Shown: one piece after another, positions 44,510 to 53,705 of the stretch
How positions within the stretch are numbered: position 1 is the first letter of the stretch
How the letters are laid out: each line of letters starts with the position of its first letter
Source of the DNA: Desulfovibrio sp. TomC
GTDB lineage: Bacteria; Desulfobacterota; Desulfovibrionia; Desulfovibrionales; Desulfovibrionaceae
Length of the DNA stretch: 64,000 bases
Assembly (NCBI RefSeq): GCF_000801335.2
Contig: NZ_JSEH01000023.1
Span: 1-64,000 of the forward strand
Reading direction: 5' to 3'
Notes under the pieces: model-generated
Database searches by the model: none
The model's input: the letters and a program-made list of their open reading frames with translations, nothing else
What the model was told of the DNA's origin: nothing
Position numbers and translations under genes: made by a program

Positions 44510-45088
44510 CTACTGGAAGTCCATGACCAGGGGTGCGGCGGACCCTGATTCGCCGGGACGGGTCACGGGCACCGGAGGCGGGGCGCAGGCATTGCCCTCA
44601 GGCACCGTCAGCACACAGCCGACCGGCAGTTTTTTGGGGTCCAGGCCCGGATTGGCCCGGGTCAGCACCGCCAGCGGGATGCCGAAGCGTTCGGCAATGG
44701 CGGCCGGACAGTCTCCCGGAGCGACGACATAGCGTTGTCCCGGAGTTTCCTCGTCGGGCAGTGCGAGATTTTTTGGCGGGACCGCCGGACGGGCGGCGGC
44801 GGGTGCGGGCGGCGGCCCGGAGGTTCCAGGCGCTCCAGGCGCCCCAGGCGCTGCGGGTGCTGTGGCTGCTGCCGGGGCCTCGGGAATGACCAGGGCGTCG
44901 CCGACCTTGAGGCGGCAGGGATCAAGGCCCTGGTTGCGGGCGAGGATGGCTGCCACGGACACGCGATAGCGTTTGGCCAGGGCGGCCGGATTGTCGCCGG
45001 GCCGGACGATGTGGGTGGTGTCGCCGGCAAGGCCCGGGCAGGGCATGGCCAGCAGGGCAAGAGCGAAAACCAACACGCACCAGGGCAT
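44510..45088 (-). CDS. Exported protein with two LysM domains
   Basis: A 192-residue protein with a signal peptide (PWCVLVFALALLAMPCPGLA). Two LysM peptidoglycan-binding domains flank an Ala/Pro/Gly-rich linker: the first from THIVRPGDNPAALAKRYRVS to LVIP (about 25-70), the second from RYVVAPGDCPAAIAERFGIP to LTVP (about 120-165). No catalytic domain is attached, so it is a wall-binding protein or adaptor. ATG 45088 has GGAGG upstream; the longer frame to 45340 is not supported. Divergent from the TPR lipoprotein gene, 124 bases apart. Confidence 0.88.
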   Translation of the reverse strand: MPWCVLVFALALLAMPCPGLAGDTTHIVRPGDNPAALAKRYRVSVAAILARNQGLDPCRLKVGDALVIPEAPAAATAPAAPGAPGAPGTSGPPPAPAAARPAVPPKNLALPDEETPGQRYVVAPGDCPAAIAERFGIPLAVLTRANPGLDPKKLPVGCVLTVPEGNACAPPPVPVTRPGESGSAAPLVMDFQ

Positions 45089-45212
45089 GGCAGGCCTCCA
45101 GGTTGGGGGCATCACTAGCTTGGCCTCTACCAGTGGAGAGGCAATTTGACAATCTGTCCAGGCTTTGGGATAGCCAGGGCATCCTAATGCGCTTGATCGG
45201 GAGGTGCCTCTG

Positions 45213-45926
45213 ATGTCGCTTCGCAACCTCGCCGCGCCCGTGGCTCTGGCTGCCTTGCTGGCCTGCCTGCCCGGCTGCGGTTCCATGAAATTCTCCTCGT
45301 CGGATGAACCGACCGGCAAAGATGCCGTGACCTCCGGCAATGCCGCCTTTGACCAGAAAGATTACGCCCGGGCCTGCCGGGAACTGTCAAAGGCCGGGGC
45401 CGCGGCCGGGGCCGAAACCCTGACCCGGGCCGGCATCGCCTGCAGCAAGGACGGCCAGGACAAGGCCGAGCAGGCCTTTCGGGCCGCCCTGGCCGCCAAT
45501 CCTTCCTATGCCCCGGCCATGGAGGGCATGGGCCTGACCGCCTTTGGCAACGGGGACGCATCCCGGGCCAGAGACATGCTTGAAGCGGCGGCCAAGGCCG
45601 GCGGCAAGGACGCCCGGGCGACAGTCGCCCTTGGCGACGCATTGCTGGCCACCGGCCAGTGCGACAAGGCCCAGGCCGCCTATCAGGAAGCGCTTCGCCG
45701 CGAGGCCGGCAATGCCCAGGCCAAGGCCCGCCTGGACGCCACCCGGATGCTGTGCGGCGTCAAACGCCCGACAGCGGCCAGTTCGGCCGCCCCGGCAATG
45801 GGAACCGGCTCGACCGGCTCGCCCCTGTCCCCGGGCGCGTCCCAACCCACGGCCCCGGCCAGCCCCAAGGAGTCCGGCAAACCAGCCAAACCGGCCACCA
45901 GGACCATCGACTTAAACGACATTTAG
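45213..45926 (+). CDS. TPR-repeat lipoprotein
   Basis: A 237-residue lipoprotein: MSLRNLAAPVALAALLACLP then GC as the lipobox Cys. Three to four TPR units follow (GNAAFDQKDYARACRELSKA; ALAANPSYAPAMEGMGLTAF; ALGDALLATGQCDKAQAAYQ), and then a disordered Ser/Pro/Ala-rich tail ending TRTIDLNDI. ATG 45213 with GGGAGG is preferred over the GTG nine bases earlier. TPR lipoproteins of this size often support outer-membrane or pilus assembly (PilF/TadD-like); no specific partner is visible here except a divergent LysM protein. Confidence 0.82.
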   Translation: MSLRNLAAPVALAALLACLPGCGSMKFSSSDEPTGKDAVTSGNAAFDQKDYARACRELSKAGAAAGAETLTRAGIACSKDGQDKAEQAFRAALAANPSYAPAMEGMGLTAFGNGDASRARDMLEAAAKAGGKDARATVALGDALLATGQCDKAQAAYQEALRREAGNAQAKARLDATRMLCGVKRPTAASSAAPAMGTGSTGSPLSPGASQPTAPASPKESGKPAKPATRTIDLNDI

Positions 45927-46244
45927 CCGGCAACCGGCCGGAACGGGGCCTGGAGCAGCACCACCGGATTTGTGACGGGGAAACGGCCGCCAAAGCAGGT
46001 TTGCAAGGCGGCAGCGGCCGGGACCCCGCCCCCGGCCAGGGCCTACGTCCCGCTTCCCATAGCGCGCTCTTCCAAAAATACGTTGGTATTGCAGCCTATT
46101 GTCGTTGAATGCACAGAAACGGACTCAGGTTGGGGCAACAACTCGCAGTGCATTCGCAACTACATTTTGTTTTTTGCGAATAAAAACAGGACGTCAAGTC
46201 TCTTGCTGCGCCAAACCGGAGCCTGCCGTTTCCCGAAGGCGACA
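45927..46244. other. Intergenic region between convergent genes
   Basis: 318 bases with no supported gene. The right part (46070-46200) is AT-rich and contains an inverted repeat ATTCGCAA/TTGCGAAT (46152-46159, 46174-46181) with a 14-base T-rich loop. It lacks a U tract in either direction. Type A or B repeats are absent here. Confidence 0.45.
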
Positions 46245-47867
46245 CTAGGACAGCAGGGATTCGGACGTCGTACGCGCACTCGCCGGAGCCGGGCCGCCGC
46301 CCTGGGAACGGCCTGACGCCGTCGGCAACTCCACCACGAAGCTTGTACCGTGGGGGGCGCGCGCCTCGGCCCGGATGGCCCCGCCGTAGCGTTCGACAAT
46401 ATGCTTGCAAATGGCCAGTCCCAGGCCCGTGCCCTGACGCTGTCCCGGCTGGGTGTCGCCCTGGTGGGCCTGATAAAATTTGTCGAAGATGCGCTCGCGT
46501 TCCCCCGCCTCGATGCCGGGGCCGGTGTCGTCCACCCGCAGTTCCACCCGGCCCCGCGGCAACGCTCTGGCGACCAGGGTCACCTCGCCCTCAAAGGTGT
46601 GGCGGGCGGCGTTGGTGAGCAGATTGACCAGCACCTGCACCAGCCGGTCGGGATCCAGGTGCAGCGGGGGCAACGGCCCGGCGATGTCCACGACCAGAGC
46701 CAGACGTTCGTTTTGCTCGTATTCGCCGCCAACAGCCTCAATCGCCATGCGCACCACCTCGGCCGGGTCCACATGGCGATCGTTCCAGTCGAGCCGGCCG
46801 GACTCGATCTTGGAGAGATCCAGAAAATCGTTGACCAGCCGGGTCAGGCGCAGGCCCTCGTTTTCAATGATGCGCAGGTTGTCGGCGATGCGCGATCCCT
46901 TGCGGCGCAGGGGATCGCTGATCTCGGAAAAGGGCATGAACTCTTTGCAAAATTCCCGGCGGGTCAGCTTGGCAAAGCCCATCACCGAAGTGAGCGGCGT
47001 GCGCAGATCGTGGGTGACGGTGGCCAGGAAGCCGGATTTGAGGGCATCAAGTTCAAGGAGCCGGGTGTTGGCCTCGGCCAACTCGGCTGTCTGGCGGGTC
47101 AGGACCTCGGTGCGCTCGGCGACCCGGCGTTCCAGGTCGCGGTTAAGTGCCTTCAGCCGGGACAGGGCCATGTTGCGGTCGGTGACGTCGGCAAAAAGCG
47201 ACAACATAAGCGGCCCTTCGCCTGGAAGAAGCAACGGGGCGCTGGTCATGGAGAAATAGCGGCCGTCCAGCGGGCTTTGAATTTCCATGGACACGGTGCG
47301 CCCGGCCAGGACCTCGTCGGCCGGACACCAGGGGCAGGGTTCTCCCCGGCCGTGCAGGGCGGCATAGCACGCCAGTCCGGCCGGATCGGCCCCGGCCCGG
47401 CGGCTCAGGGCGGCATTGCCAAAGAGCACCCGCCGGCGGACATCGCACACCGCCATGATGCCGGGGAATCCATTAAAAAAAGCCTGCTTCCAGGCCAAAT
47501 GCCCTGCCCCCTGCCGGGCCAGCGCGTCGCGTTCGTCCAGCATGTCGAGGACTGTGGCCAGCCCGTCTGCGGCAAGCCCGCGCAAAACCCGTATCCCGTC
47601 GTCGGGGGCGAGAAAACCGGCGTCAGCCAGAAATATGGCATGGACAGGGAGTCCGTCCAAAGCAGCCAGCAGTCCGGGCAACGGATCGGGACCGGGCAGA
47701 TCGAAAAGTGCAATGATGACGCAATCGGGCAGGACGAGCAGCTCGGCGGAAAGGACGCGGTGGAAGGCCAGGGGGGCGCAGGATCGGCCGGATCGGATAA
47801 GCTCGGCAGCCAAACCGACGGGGTCCCTGTCCGGGCCGCCGGCAATGAGCAGCCGGCCGCCGGTCAC
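46245..47867 (-). CDS. PAS-domain sensor histidine kinase
   Basis: A 540-residue protein from GTG 47867, which has GGGGAG six bases upstream; an in-frame ATG at 48053 would add about 60 residues of non-coding character. The first 160 residues form a domain I cannot name (VTGGRLLIAGGPDRDPVGLA). A PAS domain follows with PCPWCPADEVLAG near 235, a Cys-containing loop seen in redox or metal-responsive PAS sensors. A coiled coil precedes HisKA (THDLRTPLTS, His near 284) and an intact ATPase domain ([34 protein letters not shown]). Orphan kinase without an adjacent regulator; no membrane segment. Confidence 0.87.
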   Translation of the reverse strand: MTGGRLLIAGGPDRDPVGLAAELIRSGRSCAPLAFHRVLSAELLVLPDCVIIALFDLPGPDPLPGLLAALDGLPVHAIFLADAGFLAPDDGIRVLRGLAADGLATVLDMLDERDALARQGAGHLAWKQAFFNGFPGIMAVCDVRRRVLFGNAALSRRAGADPAGLACYAALHGRGEPCPWCPADEVLAGRTVSMEIQSPLDGRYFSMTSAPLLLPGEGPLMLSLFADVTDRNMALSRLKALNRDLERRVAERTEVLTRQTAELAEANTRLLELDALKSGFLATVTHDLRTPLTSVMGFAKLTRREFCKEFMPFSEISDPLRRKGSRIADNLRIIENEGLRLTRLVNDFLDLSKIESGRLDWNDRHVDPAEVVRMAIEAVGGEYEQNERLALVVDIAGPLPPLHLDPDRLVQVLVNLLTNAARHTFEGEVTLVARALPRGRVELRVDDTGPGIEAGERERIFDKFYQAHQGDTQPGQRQGTGLGLAICKHIVERYGGAIRAEARAPHGTSFVVELPTASGRSQGGGPAPASARTTSESLLS

Positions 47868-48146
47868 AATCGCTCCCCGCCCCCGGGAACGACCCGGGAG
47901 GCTGGGGTTGGGCCGGCCGTTGGCGGCAATCCGAAGCGTGGCGACACAAGCATTGCCATCAACTCCGTGTACAACAGGTTGCGGCAGACGAAGTGTCTTT
48001 TGCAACCGCGGCATTGGTAGCATAGCAGATAAGCAAGCACAACTCGCCCGCACGGTCCGGCCCCGGCCCCGCCACCTCCCGGGGGCTTCCCATCCGGGCG
48101 CAGCGCGAGTACACAGCGCCTCTTCGTTGCAAGGAGTACGCAGCCC

Positions 48147-49232
48147 ATGCCCGCTTTATCCACCCTCTGGTCCCGGCTCGGGGCCGCAGCCCGAAAATTC
48201 GGCCTGCGCCACGCCCTGCGCACGGCTGTGGCCGCCGTGGCCACCCAGCTACTGGTCACGGCCCTGCATCTGCCCCAGGGCTACTGGGCCGTGGTCACGG
48301 CCGTCATCGTCATGCAGGCCAACCTCGGCGGTTCGATACGCGCGGCCTGGACCCGACTGGCCGGCACGGCCGTGGGGGCCTGTTTCGGGGCGGCCGCCGC
48401 CCATTTCGGCGGACAATCGGTCGTTGCCGCCGGCCTGGCCGTTTTTGCCACCCTGACCGTGTGCTCGGCCATTCCCCGCTTGCGGGAAAGCTCCCGGGTG
48501 GCCGGCATCACGGCCGTCATTGTCATTTTAGGCGGCCATCCCGACATCCCGGCCCTGGTCCTCGGGTTCGACCGCTTCCTGGAAATCGCCGTCGGCATTG
48601 TCACCGCCCTGGTCGTCTCGGCCGTGGTGCTGCCGTCCCGGGCCAGTCGCGCCCTGGCCCATGGTCTGGCCCGGCTCTTTGAGGACGTGGCCTCGCTTTT
48701 TGCCGTGGTGGTGGAAGGACGGCTGCGGGAAGACTATCCCGAGCGGCATGTTTTCGCCCTAAAAGACCGTATCTTACGCACTTTGGCCCGCTGCCGGGAA
48801 CTGCGCCTGGAGGCCGACGCCGAAAGCCGGGACAAGGGCGAGAGCGCCATGCGGGCCATGCTCCTGTTTCGGGGCGAACGGTTGTTTGAACATGTGCTTG
48901 GCATGGACCATGTGGCCGTGGAATGGCGCGGCAAAGGCCTGCACCGCCACCTGCCCGAAGAATTGGCCGCCCTGGAACTTACCGGGGCCGAGGTGCTGAC
49001 CGGTCTGGCCGCCCATCTGCGCGGCAGCGGTCCCCTGCCCGAGGTCGCCGCCCTGGACGCCGCCGTGGCCGCCGCCCGGGAAAAGCTCAGTGCCATGCGC
49101 CGCGACCGCGCCCCGGCCGCCTACGATTTAAGCGAAGTCATGCACTTTTTCAGCTTCGTCCACGGCATGTTGGCCTGCGCCGCCGACGCCCGGGAAACCG
49201 TCGCCCGCATCCGCTCCATGGAGATGGTCTAA
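48147..49232 (+). CDS. FUSC-family transporter (aromatic acid exporter-like)
   Basis: A 361-residue membrane protein. The N-terminal half has about five to six membrane helices typical of FUSC proteins (LHLPQGYWAVVTAVIVMQAN, then GTAVGACFGAAAAHFG, TLTVCSAIPRLRESSRVAG). The C-terminal half is a cytoplasmic helical domain. Relatives include AaeB and fusaric-acid resistance proteins that export aromatic carboxylates; substrate here unknown. An AAGGAG site lies 11 bases before ATG 48147. It is followed by the Bat operon after about 100 bases, but a functional link is not evident. Confidence 0.85.
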   Translation: MPALSTLWSRLGAAARKFGLRHALRTAVAAVATQLLVTALHLPQGYWAVVTAVIVMQANLGGSIRAAWTRLAGTAVGACFGAAAAHFGGQSVVAAGLAVFATLTVCSAIPRLRESSRVAGITAVIVILGGHPDIPALVLGFDRFLEIAVGIVTALVVSAVVLPSRASRALAHGLARLFEDVASLFAVVVEGRLREDYPERHVFALKDRILRTLARCRELRLEADAESRDKGESAMRAMLLFRGERLFEHVLGMDHVAVEWRGKGLHRHLPEELAALELTGAEVLTGLAAHLRGSGPLPEVAALDAAVAAAREKLSAMRRDRAPAAYDLSEVMHFFSFVHGMLACAADARETVARIRSMEMV

Positions 49233-49332
49233 GCCAGGCCCCTTGCCCGGTCGGCCCGGCCTTGATACCCCGGAGACAAGGACTTCGCCCCCGCCCGGAA
49301 AGACTCCGGCCAACACAGGCGGCCAACCGACC

Positions 49333-50238
49333 ATGCAGGCAGCACAACTTCTCGCCAGGGCGCGCCGGGTGCGTCTTTTCCAAAACGGCGCGGCCGACGC
49401 CCCGTTGGCCGGCGTCTACCGGAGCGCCTACCGGGGCGCCGGCATGGAATATGAAGAATCCCGGGAATACACCCCGGGCGACGATGTCGCGGCCATGGAC
49501 TGGAAGGCCACCGCCCGCCTGGGCCGGCCCTTTGTCAAACGCTACCGCGAGGAACGCAGCCGCACGCTCATGCTGGCCGTGGACGCCAGTCCCTCCATGG
49601 CCTTTGCCGCCGCCGGGCCATCCCTGTACGAAACCGCCGCCGTCGCCGCCGTCACCCTGGCCGTCAGCGCCGCCGCCAGCCGCGACCGGGTGGGGCTGGT
49701 GCTTTTCACCGACCGGGTCGAGGCCTTTGTGCCGCCGACCGCCGGCCCGGCCATGCCCTACGCCGTGGCCCGGACCCTGGCCGAAACCATACCGGCCGGA
49801 CGCACGACCGATCCCGCCCCGGCCCTGGCCCTGGCCGCCACCGCCCTGGCCCACCGGGCCGTGGTCTTTGTCCTGTCCGATTTCCTGGCCGGCGAGTTCA
49901 CCGTGCCCCTGGGACGTCTAGCCGCCCGCCACGACGTGGCCGCCGCCTGCCTGGCCGCCAACGACCAGACATCCCTGCCCCCGGCCGGGCTTGTGACCGT
50001 GACCGACCTGGAAACCGGCGGGGCCGCCCTCCTCGACTGCGGCAATTCCGCCGCCCGGTCCCGCTACGCCGCCGCCCGGGAGCAAAGCCGCCGCCAGACC
50101 CTGGCCGCCCTGGCCGCTGTCGGGGCCGAGGTCCTGACACTCCCCGGCAACACCCCGCCCGCCCCGGCCCTGGCCGCCTTTTTCCGCCGCCGGGCCGGCG
50201 GCGCGCCCGCCCGTCGCCGGATCGGCCGCCCGCTATGA
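49333..50238 (+). CDS. DUF58 protein of the Bat/MoxR module
   Basis: A 301-residue protein with the DUF58 core REYTPGDDVAAMDWKATAR and a vWA-like fold behind it (LMLAVDASPSMAF near residue 80, a MIDAS-like DxSxS). No signal peptide or membrane segment, so cytoplasmic. First gene of an operon with overlapping or touching genes up to 55538. The chosen ATG 49333 is the family start; its ribosome binding site is weak. In other bacteria this protein works with MoxR ATPase and the Bat vWA proteins. Confidence 0.9.
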   Translation: MQAAQLLARARRVRLFQNGAADAPLAGVYRSAYRGAGMEYEESREYTPGDDVAAMDWKATARLGRPFVKRYREERSRTLMLAVDASPSMAFAAAGPSLYETAAVAAVTLAVSAAASRDRVGLVLFTDRVEAFVPPTAGPAMPYAVARTLAETIPAGRTTDPAPALALAATALAHRAVVFVLSDFLAGEFTVPLGRLAARHDVAAACLAANDQTSLPPAGLVTVTDLETGGAALLDCGNSAARSRYAAAREQSRRQTLAALAAVGAEVLTLPGNTPPAPALAAFFRRRAGGAPARRRIGRPL

Positions 50239-50738
50239 CCGCTGTGCCCGACATGCCCAACATGACAGACATCCGCGACATCAAGGGGCCGCTGCCCCTG
50301 GCCGGGCCACACGACTGGCTGGCACTGGCCGCCGGCCTCGGCTGTCTGGTCCTGGCCGGGCTGGCCCTGTGGCGCTTTTGGCGGGCGCGGCAAGGCAGGT
50401 CCGGGCCGCGACGCCGCTTCGCCGCCGCCCTGGCCGCCCTTGGGCCGCAGGGCCAGGGCCTGGACGACCGGGAATACTATTTCCGCCTGACCAGGCTGGT
50501 CCGGGCCATGCTCGAAGCCGACGACGGCTTTCCGGCCACGACCATGACCGCAACCGAAATCACCGCCCGCCTGGGCCAGGCTGCCTTGGACCCGGCCCGC
50601 ACGGCCAATCTGGCCGCTTTATTGGCCCGGGCCGAGGCGATCTGCTTTGCCGCCGACCCGGCCGAGGCCGCGATCCGTCCGGACCGGGAGCGGGACTGGC
50701 AAACGGCCCGGACGCTTTTGCCCGGCAGGAGGCCGTGA
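50235..50738 (+). CDS. DUF4381 membrane protein of the Bat module
   Basis: A 167-residue protein with one membrane helix (WLALAAGLGCLVLAGLALW, about 27-46) and a cytoplasmic helical domain with REYYFRLTRLVRAMLE, the family signature. It overlaps the DUF58 stop (ATGA at 50235), and its own stop overlaps the next ATG by one base. Its function is unknown beyond association with MoxR/vWA operons. Confidence 0.85.
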   Translation: MTAVPDMPNMTDIRDIKGPLPLAGPHDWLALAAGLGCLVLAGLALWRFWRARQGRSGPRRRFAAALAALGPQGQGLDDREYYFRLTRLVRAMLEADDGFPATTMTATEITARLGQAALDPARTANLAALLARAEAICFAADPAEAAIRPDRERDWQTARTLLPGRRP

Positions 50739-51724
50739 TGGCCCTGGCCCATCCCCTGGCCCTGCTCCTGCTGCTGGCTCTTCCCCTGGCCTCGCTCCTT
50801 CGTCGCCGCCTGGCCAACCGGGGGGCGCTTGGCCTGCCCGATCCGGCCGCCGTCCGGGCAGCCGGCCGCCCCTCCCTGGCCGTGCGTCTGCCGGGCCTGC
50901 TGCGGCCCCTTGGCGCGGCCCTGGCCATTTGCGCTCTGGCCGGCCCGGGCCTTGCCCCAGGCGAACCAGTGCTCCTTGGCCGGGGCGTGGACATCATGCT
51001 GGCCATTGATCTGTCCGAATCCATGGCCGCCATGGACATGCGCCTTACAGACCGCACCGTGACCCGCCTGGAGGCTGTGGCCGAAGCGGCCGGACGCTTT
51101 GCCGCCGCCCGGCCGGGCGACCGCATCGGCCTTGTCGCCTTCGGCTCCCGGGCCTACACCGTCATCCCGCCGACCACAGACCGGGATGTGCTGCATAAGG
51201 CCCTCTCCAGCCTGGAAGTGGGCGCGGCCGGACGCAAGACCGCCATGGGCGACGCCTTGGGGCTGGCCGTCAAGCGGCTGGCCGAAAGCCCGGGGCTGTC
51301 CCGGGTGGCCGTCCTTTTCGGCGACGGCCGCTCCAATACCGGCGAGCTGGACCCCCAGACGGCGGCCCGGACGGCGGCGGCCAGAGGGGTGCGGGTCTTT
51401 GCCGTGGGGGTCGGCGGGGACGAACCGGCCGCCTTTCTGGTCAGCCACCCCCTGCTTGGCCGGCAAATCGTCTATGAAAAGGCCCCGGTCGATACCCAAA
51501 CCCTGGCCGCCATGGCGAAGGGCGGCGGCGGAGAATTTTTCCGGGCCGAGGACGCGGCCGGTCTGGCCCGGGCCTCGGCCGCCATCGCCGCCCTGGAGCC
51601 AAGCGACATCCTGGCCGTGCCGCGAGACGCCGTCCCCCTGGCTCCGCTCCTGGCCGCAGCGTCGGTCTGCCTGCTCACCCTGTGGGCCGCGTTGGGCGCA
51701 ACCCGCGCCCTGAGGCTGCCATGA
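50738..51724 (+). CDS. batA: vWA-domain membrane protein, BatA-like
   Basis: A 328-residue protein with an N-terminal membrane helix (about 4-22), a second near 55-73, and a C-terminal one (VPLAPLLAAASVCLLTLWAA). Between them is a vWA domain with complete MIDAS: DLSES at 91-95, the Thr in GRKTAMGD, and the Asp in LFGDGRSNTG. AGGAGG precedes ATG 50738. BatA proteins form envelope complexes linked to aerotolerance or stress resistance; the exact role is not settled. Confidence 0.9.
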   Translation: MALAHPLALLLLLALPLASLLRRRLANRGALGLPDPAAVRAAGRPSLAVRLPGLLRPLGAALAICALAGPGLAPGEPVLLGRGVDIMLAIDLSESMAAMDMRLTDRTVTRLEAVAEAAGRFAAARPGDRIGLVAFGSRAYTVIPPTTDRDVLHKALSSLEVGAAGRKTAMGDALGLAVKRLAESPGLSRVAVLFGDGRSNTGELDPQTAARTAAARGVRVFAVGVGGDEPAAFLVSHPLLGRQIVYEKAPVDTQTLAAMAKGGGGEFFRAEDAAGLARASAAIAALEPSDILAVPRDAVPLAPLLAAASVCLLTLWAALGATRALRLP

Positions 51725-53481
51725 CCTTCGCCCGTCCCCAATGGCTGTGGCTCCTGGCCGCCGTGGCCGTCTGCCTCGTCTGTGCCTTGCTGGCCCGCGC
51801 CCGCCGCCGATCCATTGCCGCGGCCTATCCGACCCTGGCCGCGTCGCCGGGCAGGAGGGGGCTCAAGAGCCTGTGCTTTCTCCTGGGGCTTACCGCCATC
51901 GCCCTGGCCGCCGCCGGCCCCCGGTTCGGTTTCCCGGAAGGCCCGGCGACAATGAACCCTTCCCCCAGGCTGCGCCTGATCATCGCCCTGGACTGCTCGC
52001 GCAGCATGCTGGCCCGCGACCTCGCCCCGAACCGGCTTGGCGCGGCCAAGGCCCTGGTTCTCGATGTCCTGACCCGGCTGCCGGCCGTGGAAGCCGGGCT
52101 GGTCGGCTTTGCCGGCCGAAGCTGGCTGGCCTGCCCCGTCACCCCCGACCGCTCGGCCCTGGCCCTTTTTCTCGACGCCCTCTCCCCGGACGCCGCCCCC
52201 CTTGGCGGCACCGATCTGGCCACGGCCCTGGAAGCCGCCCGACTGGCCCTGGGCGGGACACGGCCGGGCATGATCCTCCTGGTCAGCGACGGCGAGGGAA
52301 CCGCCAGCCCCGAGTCCGACCGACCGGTCAACGACGTGCCGGTCTTTACCGTGGCCGTGGGTTCGGCCCTGCCCGCCCCCGTGCCCGGGGCCGACGGCAC
52401 GCCCCTTCGCACCAAGGCCGGTGCGCCGGTTGCGGCCGGGGTGGACGTGGCCGGTCTGGCCGAACTGGCCCGGCAAAGCGGCGGCGCAGCCTTTCGCCTG
52501 TCCCCGGAGATTCCGTCCCCGGCCAAGGCCCTGGCCGACGCCCTGATCGCCCGGGGCCGGCAGGAAGCGGCGGCTGCCGCGACCGGCCCGATCGCCCTGG
52601 ACGCCAGGTCCGGAGACGAGAGCGGACTGTTTCTGGCCGCCGGCATCGCCCTGCTCCTTTGCGACATGCTTCTGGCCCCGGTGGCCGGCCGGCTGCTCCC
52701 GGTCCTGGCCCTCATTGTCCTCGCCGCCGGCCCGGCCCTGGCCGCTTCCTCGGCCGCCGAAAAAACCGGACAGGGGCTCACCGCCTATGCCCGCGGCGAC
52801 TATCCGGCCGCCCGGGCCGCCTTCCTGGCCGCCCGGGCCAGAGACCCCGACGATCCGACCATCCTCTACGACATCGGCGCAACCTCGTACCGCCAGGGCC
52901 GCTTTACGGACGCCCACGCCGCTTTCGACCGGGCCGCCGGCCTGGCCGCGCCGCCGCTTGCCGCCAAGGCCCGCTACAACCAGGGCAACGCCGCCTATCG
53001 CCTGGGCGACGTGCCCGGGGCCCTCGCCGCCTACGAGGCTGCCCTGGCGCTTGATCCCAACGACGCCGACGCCCGGGCCAACCTCGACTGGCTGCGGGCC
53101 AATCCGACACCGCCCACGCCGCCCAAGACCGGCGATAAACCCGACGAGCGCCGGCCCGGCCAGTCCCCGGACGGCCAAAACGACCCTGCCCAGGCCCAGT
53201 CCGGACAGGCTCCTTCGCCCCAGGGAACCGACGACGGCAGCGGCCAACAGACGGCCCCGGACCAGCCGCCCCAGCCCGGTCCCCCGCCCGACATGGCCGA
53301 TCCGGCCAAGACCCAGGAAGCCCACGTGCCGGTCGCCGGCCCGGACGGCGAAAAAGGCGGCCCCCGCCGGGCCAATTCGCCAGGGGCAGCCGATGATCCC
53401 ATCCTCGACCGCATCCCGGATCTGCCCGGACTGCCGGTGGCGCCGGTCTACGGCAGACCGACGGTGGAGAAGGACTGGTGA
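51721..53481 (+). CDS. vWA-TPR membrane protein, BatB/BatC-type fusion
   Basis: A 586-residue protein combining two Bat components usually encoded separately or fused in some lineages. Two N-terminal membrane helices (about 5-25, 50-67) precede the vWA domain with MIDAS DCSRS at 91-95 and LVSDGEGT near 185. A hydrophobic pair (about 305-345) leads to two or three TPR units (GLTAYARGDYPAARAAFLAA; ARYNQGNAAYRLGDVPGALA). A long Pro/Gln/Gly-rich tail ends RPTVEKDW, the BatC-type ending. The ATG overlaps the batA stop (ATGA). Its stop is followed by two repeat modules before batD. Confidence 0.88.
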   Translation: MTFARPQWLWLLAAVAVCLVCALLARARRRSIAAAYPTLAASPGRRGLKSLCFLLGLTAIALAAAGPRFGFPEGPATMNPSPRLRLIIALDCSRSMLARDLAPNRLGAAKALVLDVLTRLPAVEAGLVGFAGRSWLACPVTPDRSALALFLDALSPDAAPLGGTDLATALEAARLALGGTRPGMILLVSDGEGTASPESDRPVNDVPVFTVAVGSALPAPVPGADGTPLRTKAGAPVAAGVDVAGLAELARQSGGAAFRLSPEIPSPAKALADALIARGRQEAAAAATGPIALDARSGDESGLFLAAGIALLLCDMLLAPVAGRLLPVLALIVLAAGPALAASSAAEKTGQGLTAYARGDYPAARAAFLAARARDPDDPTILYDIGATSYRQGRFTDAHAAFDRAAGLAAPPLAAKARYNQGNAAYRLGDVPGALAAYEAALALDPNDADARANLDWLRANPTPPTPPKTGDKPDERRPGQSPDGQNDPAQAQSGQAPSPQGTDDGSGQQTAPDQPPQPGPPPDMADPAKTQEAHVPVAGPDGEKGGPRRANSPGAADDPILDRIPDLPGLPVAPVYGRPTVEKDW

Positions 53482-53515
53482 GGGGGAGAGAGATGCGAAG
53501 AGAAGGCGGGAAGAT

Positions 53516-53582
53516 GCCTCCGGCGGCCGGGGGGATGATCCCCCCGGACCCCTGCGAAGGGAGAAGTTTTTCAGGGGGGTCT
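53516..53582 (+). repeat. Type A 3'-end repeat within the Bat operon
   Basis: After the vWA-TPR stop and a GA-rich run: GCCTCCGGCGGCC, perfect 21-base palindrome 53527-53547 (CCGGGGGGAT/ATCCCCCCGG), then GACCCCTGCGAAGGGAGAAG, TTTTT and GGGGGGTC, which can pair with GACCCC. Confidence 0.85.
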
Positions 53583-53656
53583 TGGGGCGGGCCGGCGATT
53601 CGGTCGGCTGCGGATCGGGACGGCCCGTGCCTGCGCGGGTCGGGAACCGCCGCTGT

Positions 53657-53699
53657 TCCGGCGGCCAAAGGGCAGTGCCCTTTGGAAACCCTCCTGGGA
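53657..53699 (+). repeat. Type B 3'-end repeat just before batD
   Basis: TCCGGCGG, perfect 21-base palindrome 53665-53685 (CCAAAGGGCA/TGCCCTTTGG), then AACCCTCCTGGG. It ends six bases before the batD ATG, so its second stem would overlap the batD translation start region. Confidence 0.8.
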
Positions 53700-53705
53700 A
53701 ACGGG

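Noticed and set aside
47868-48053. N-terminal extension of the PAS kinase to ATG 48053
   Set aside because: The added 62 residues have no domain character, and GTG 47867 has a good ribosome binding site.
53478-53705. N-terminal extension of batD through the repeat modules
   Set aside because: The translated part is repeat DNA; a signal peptide starts at 53706.
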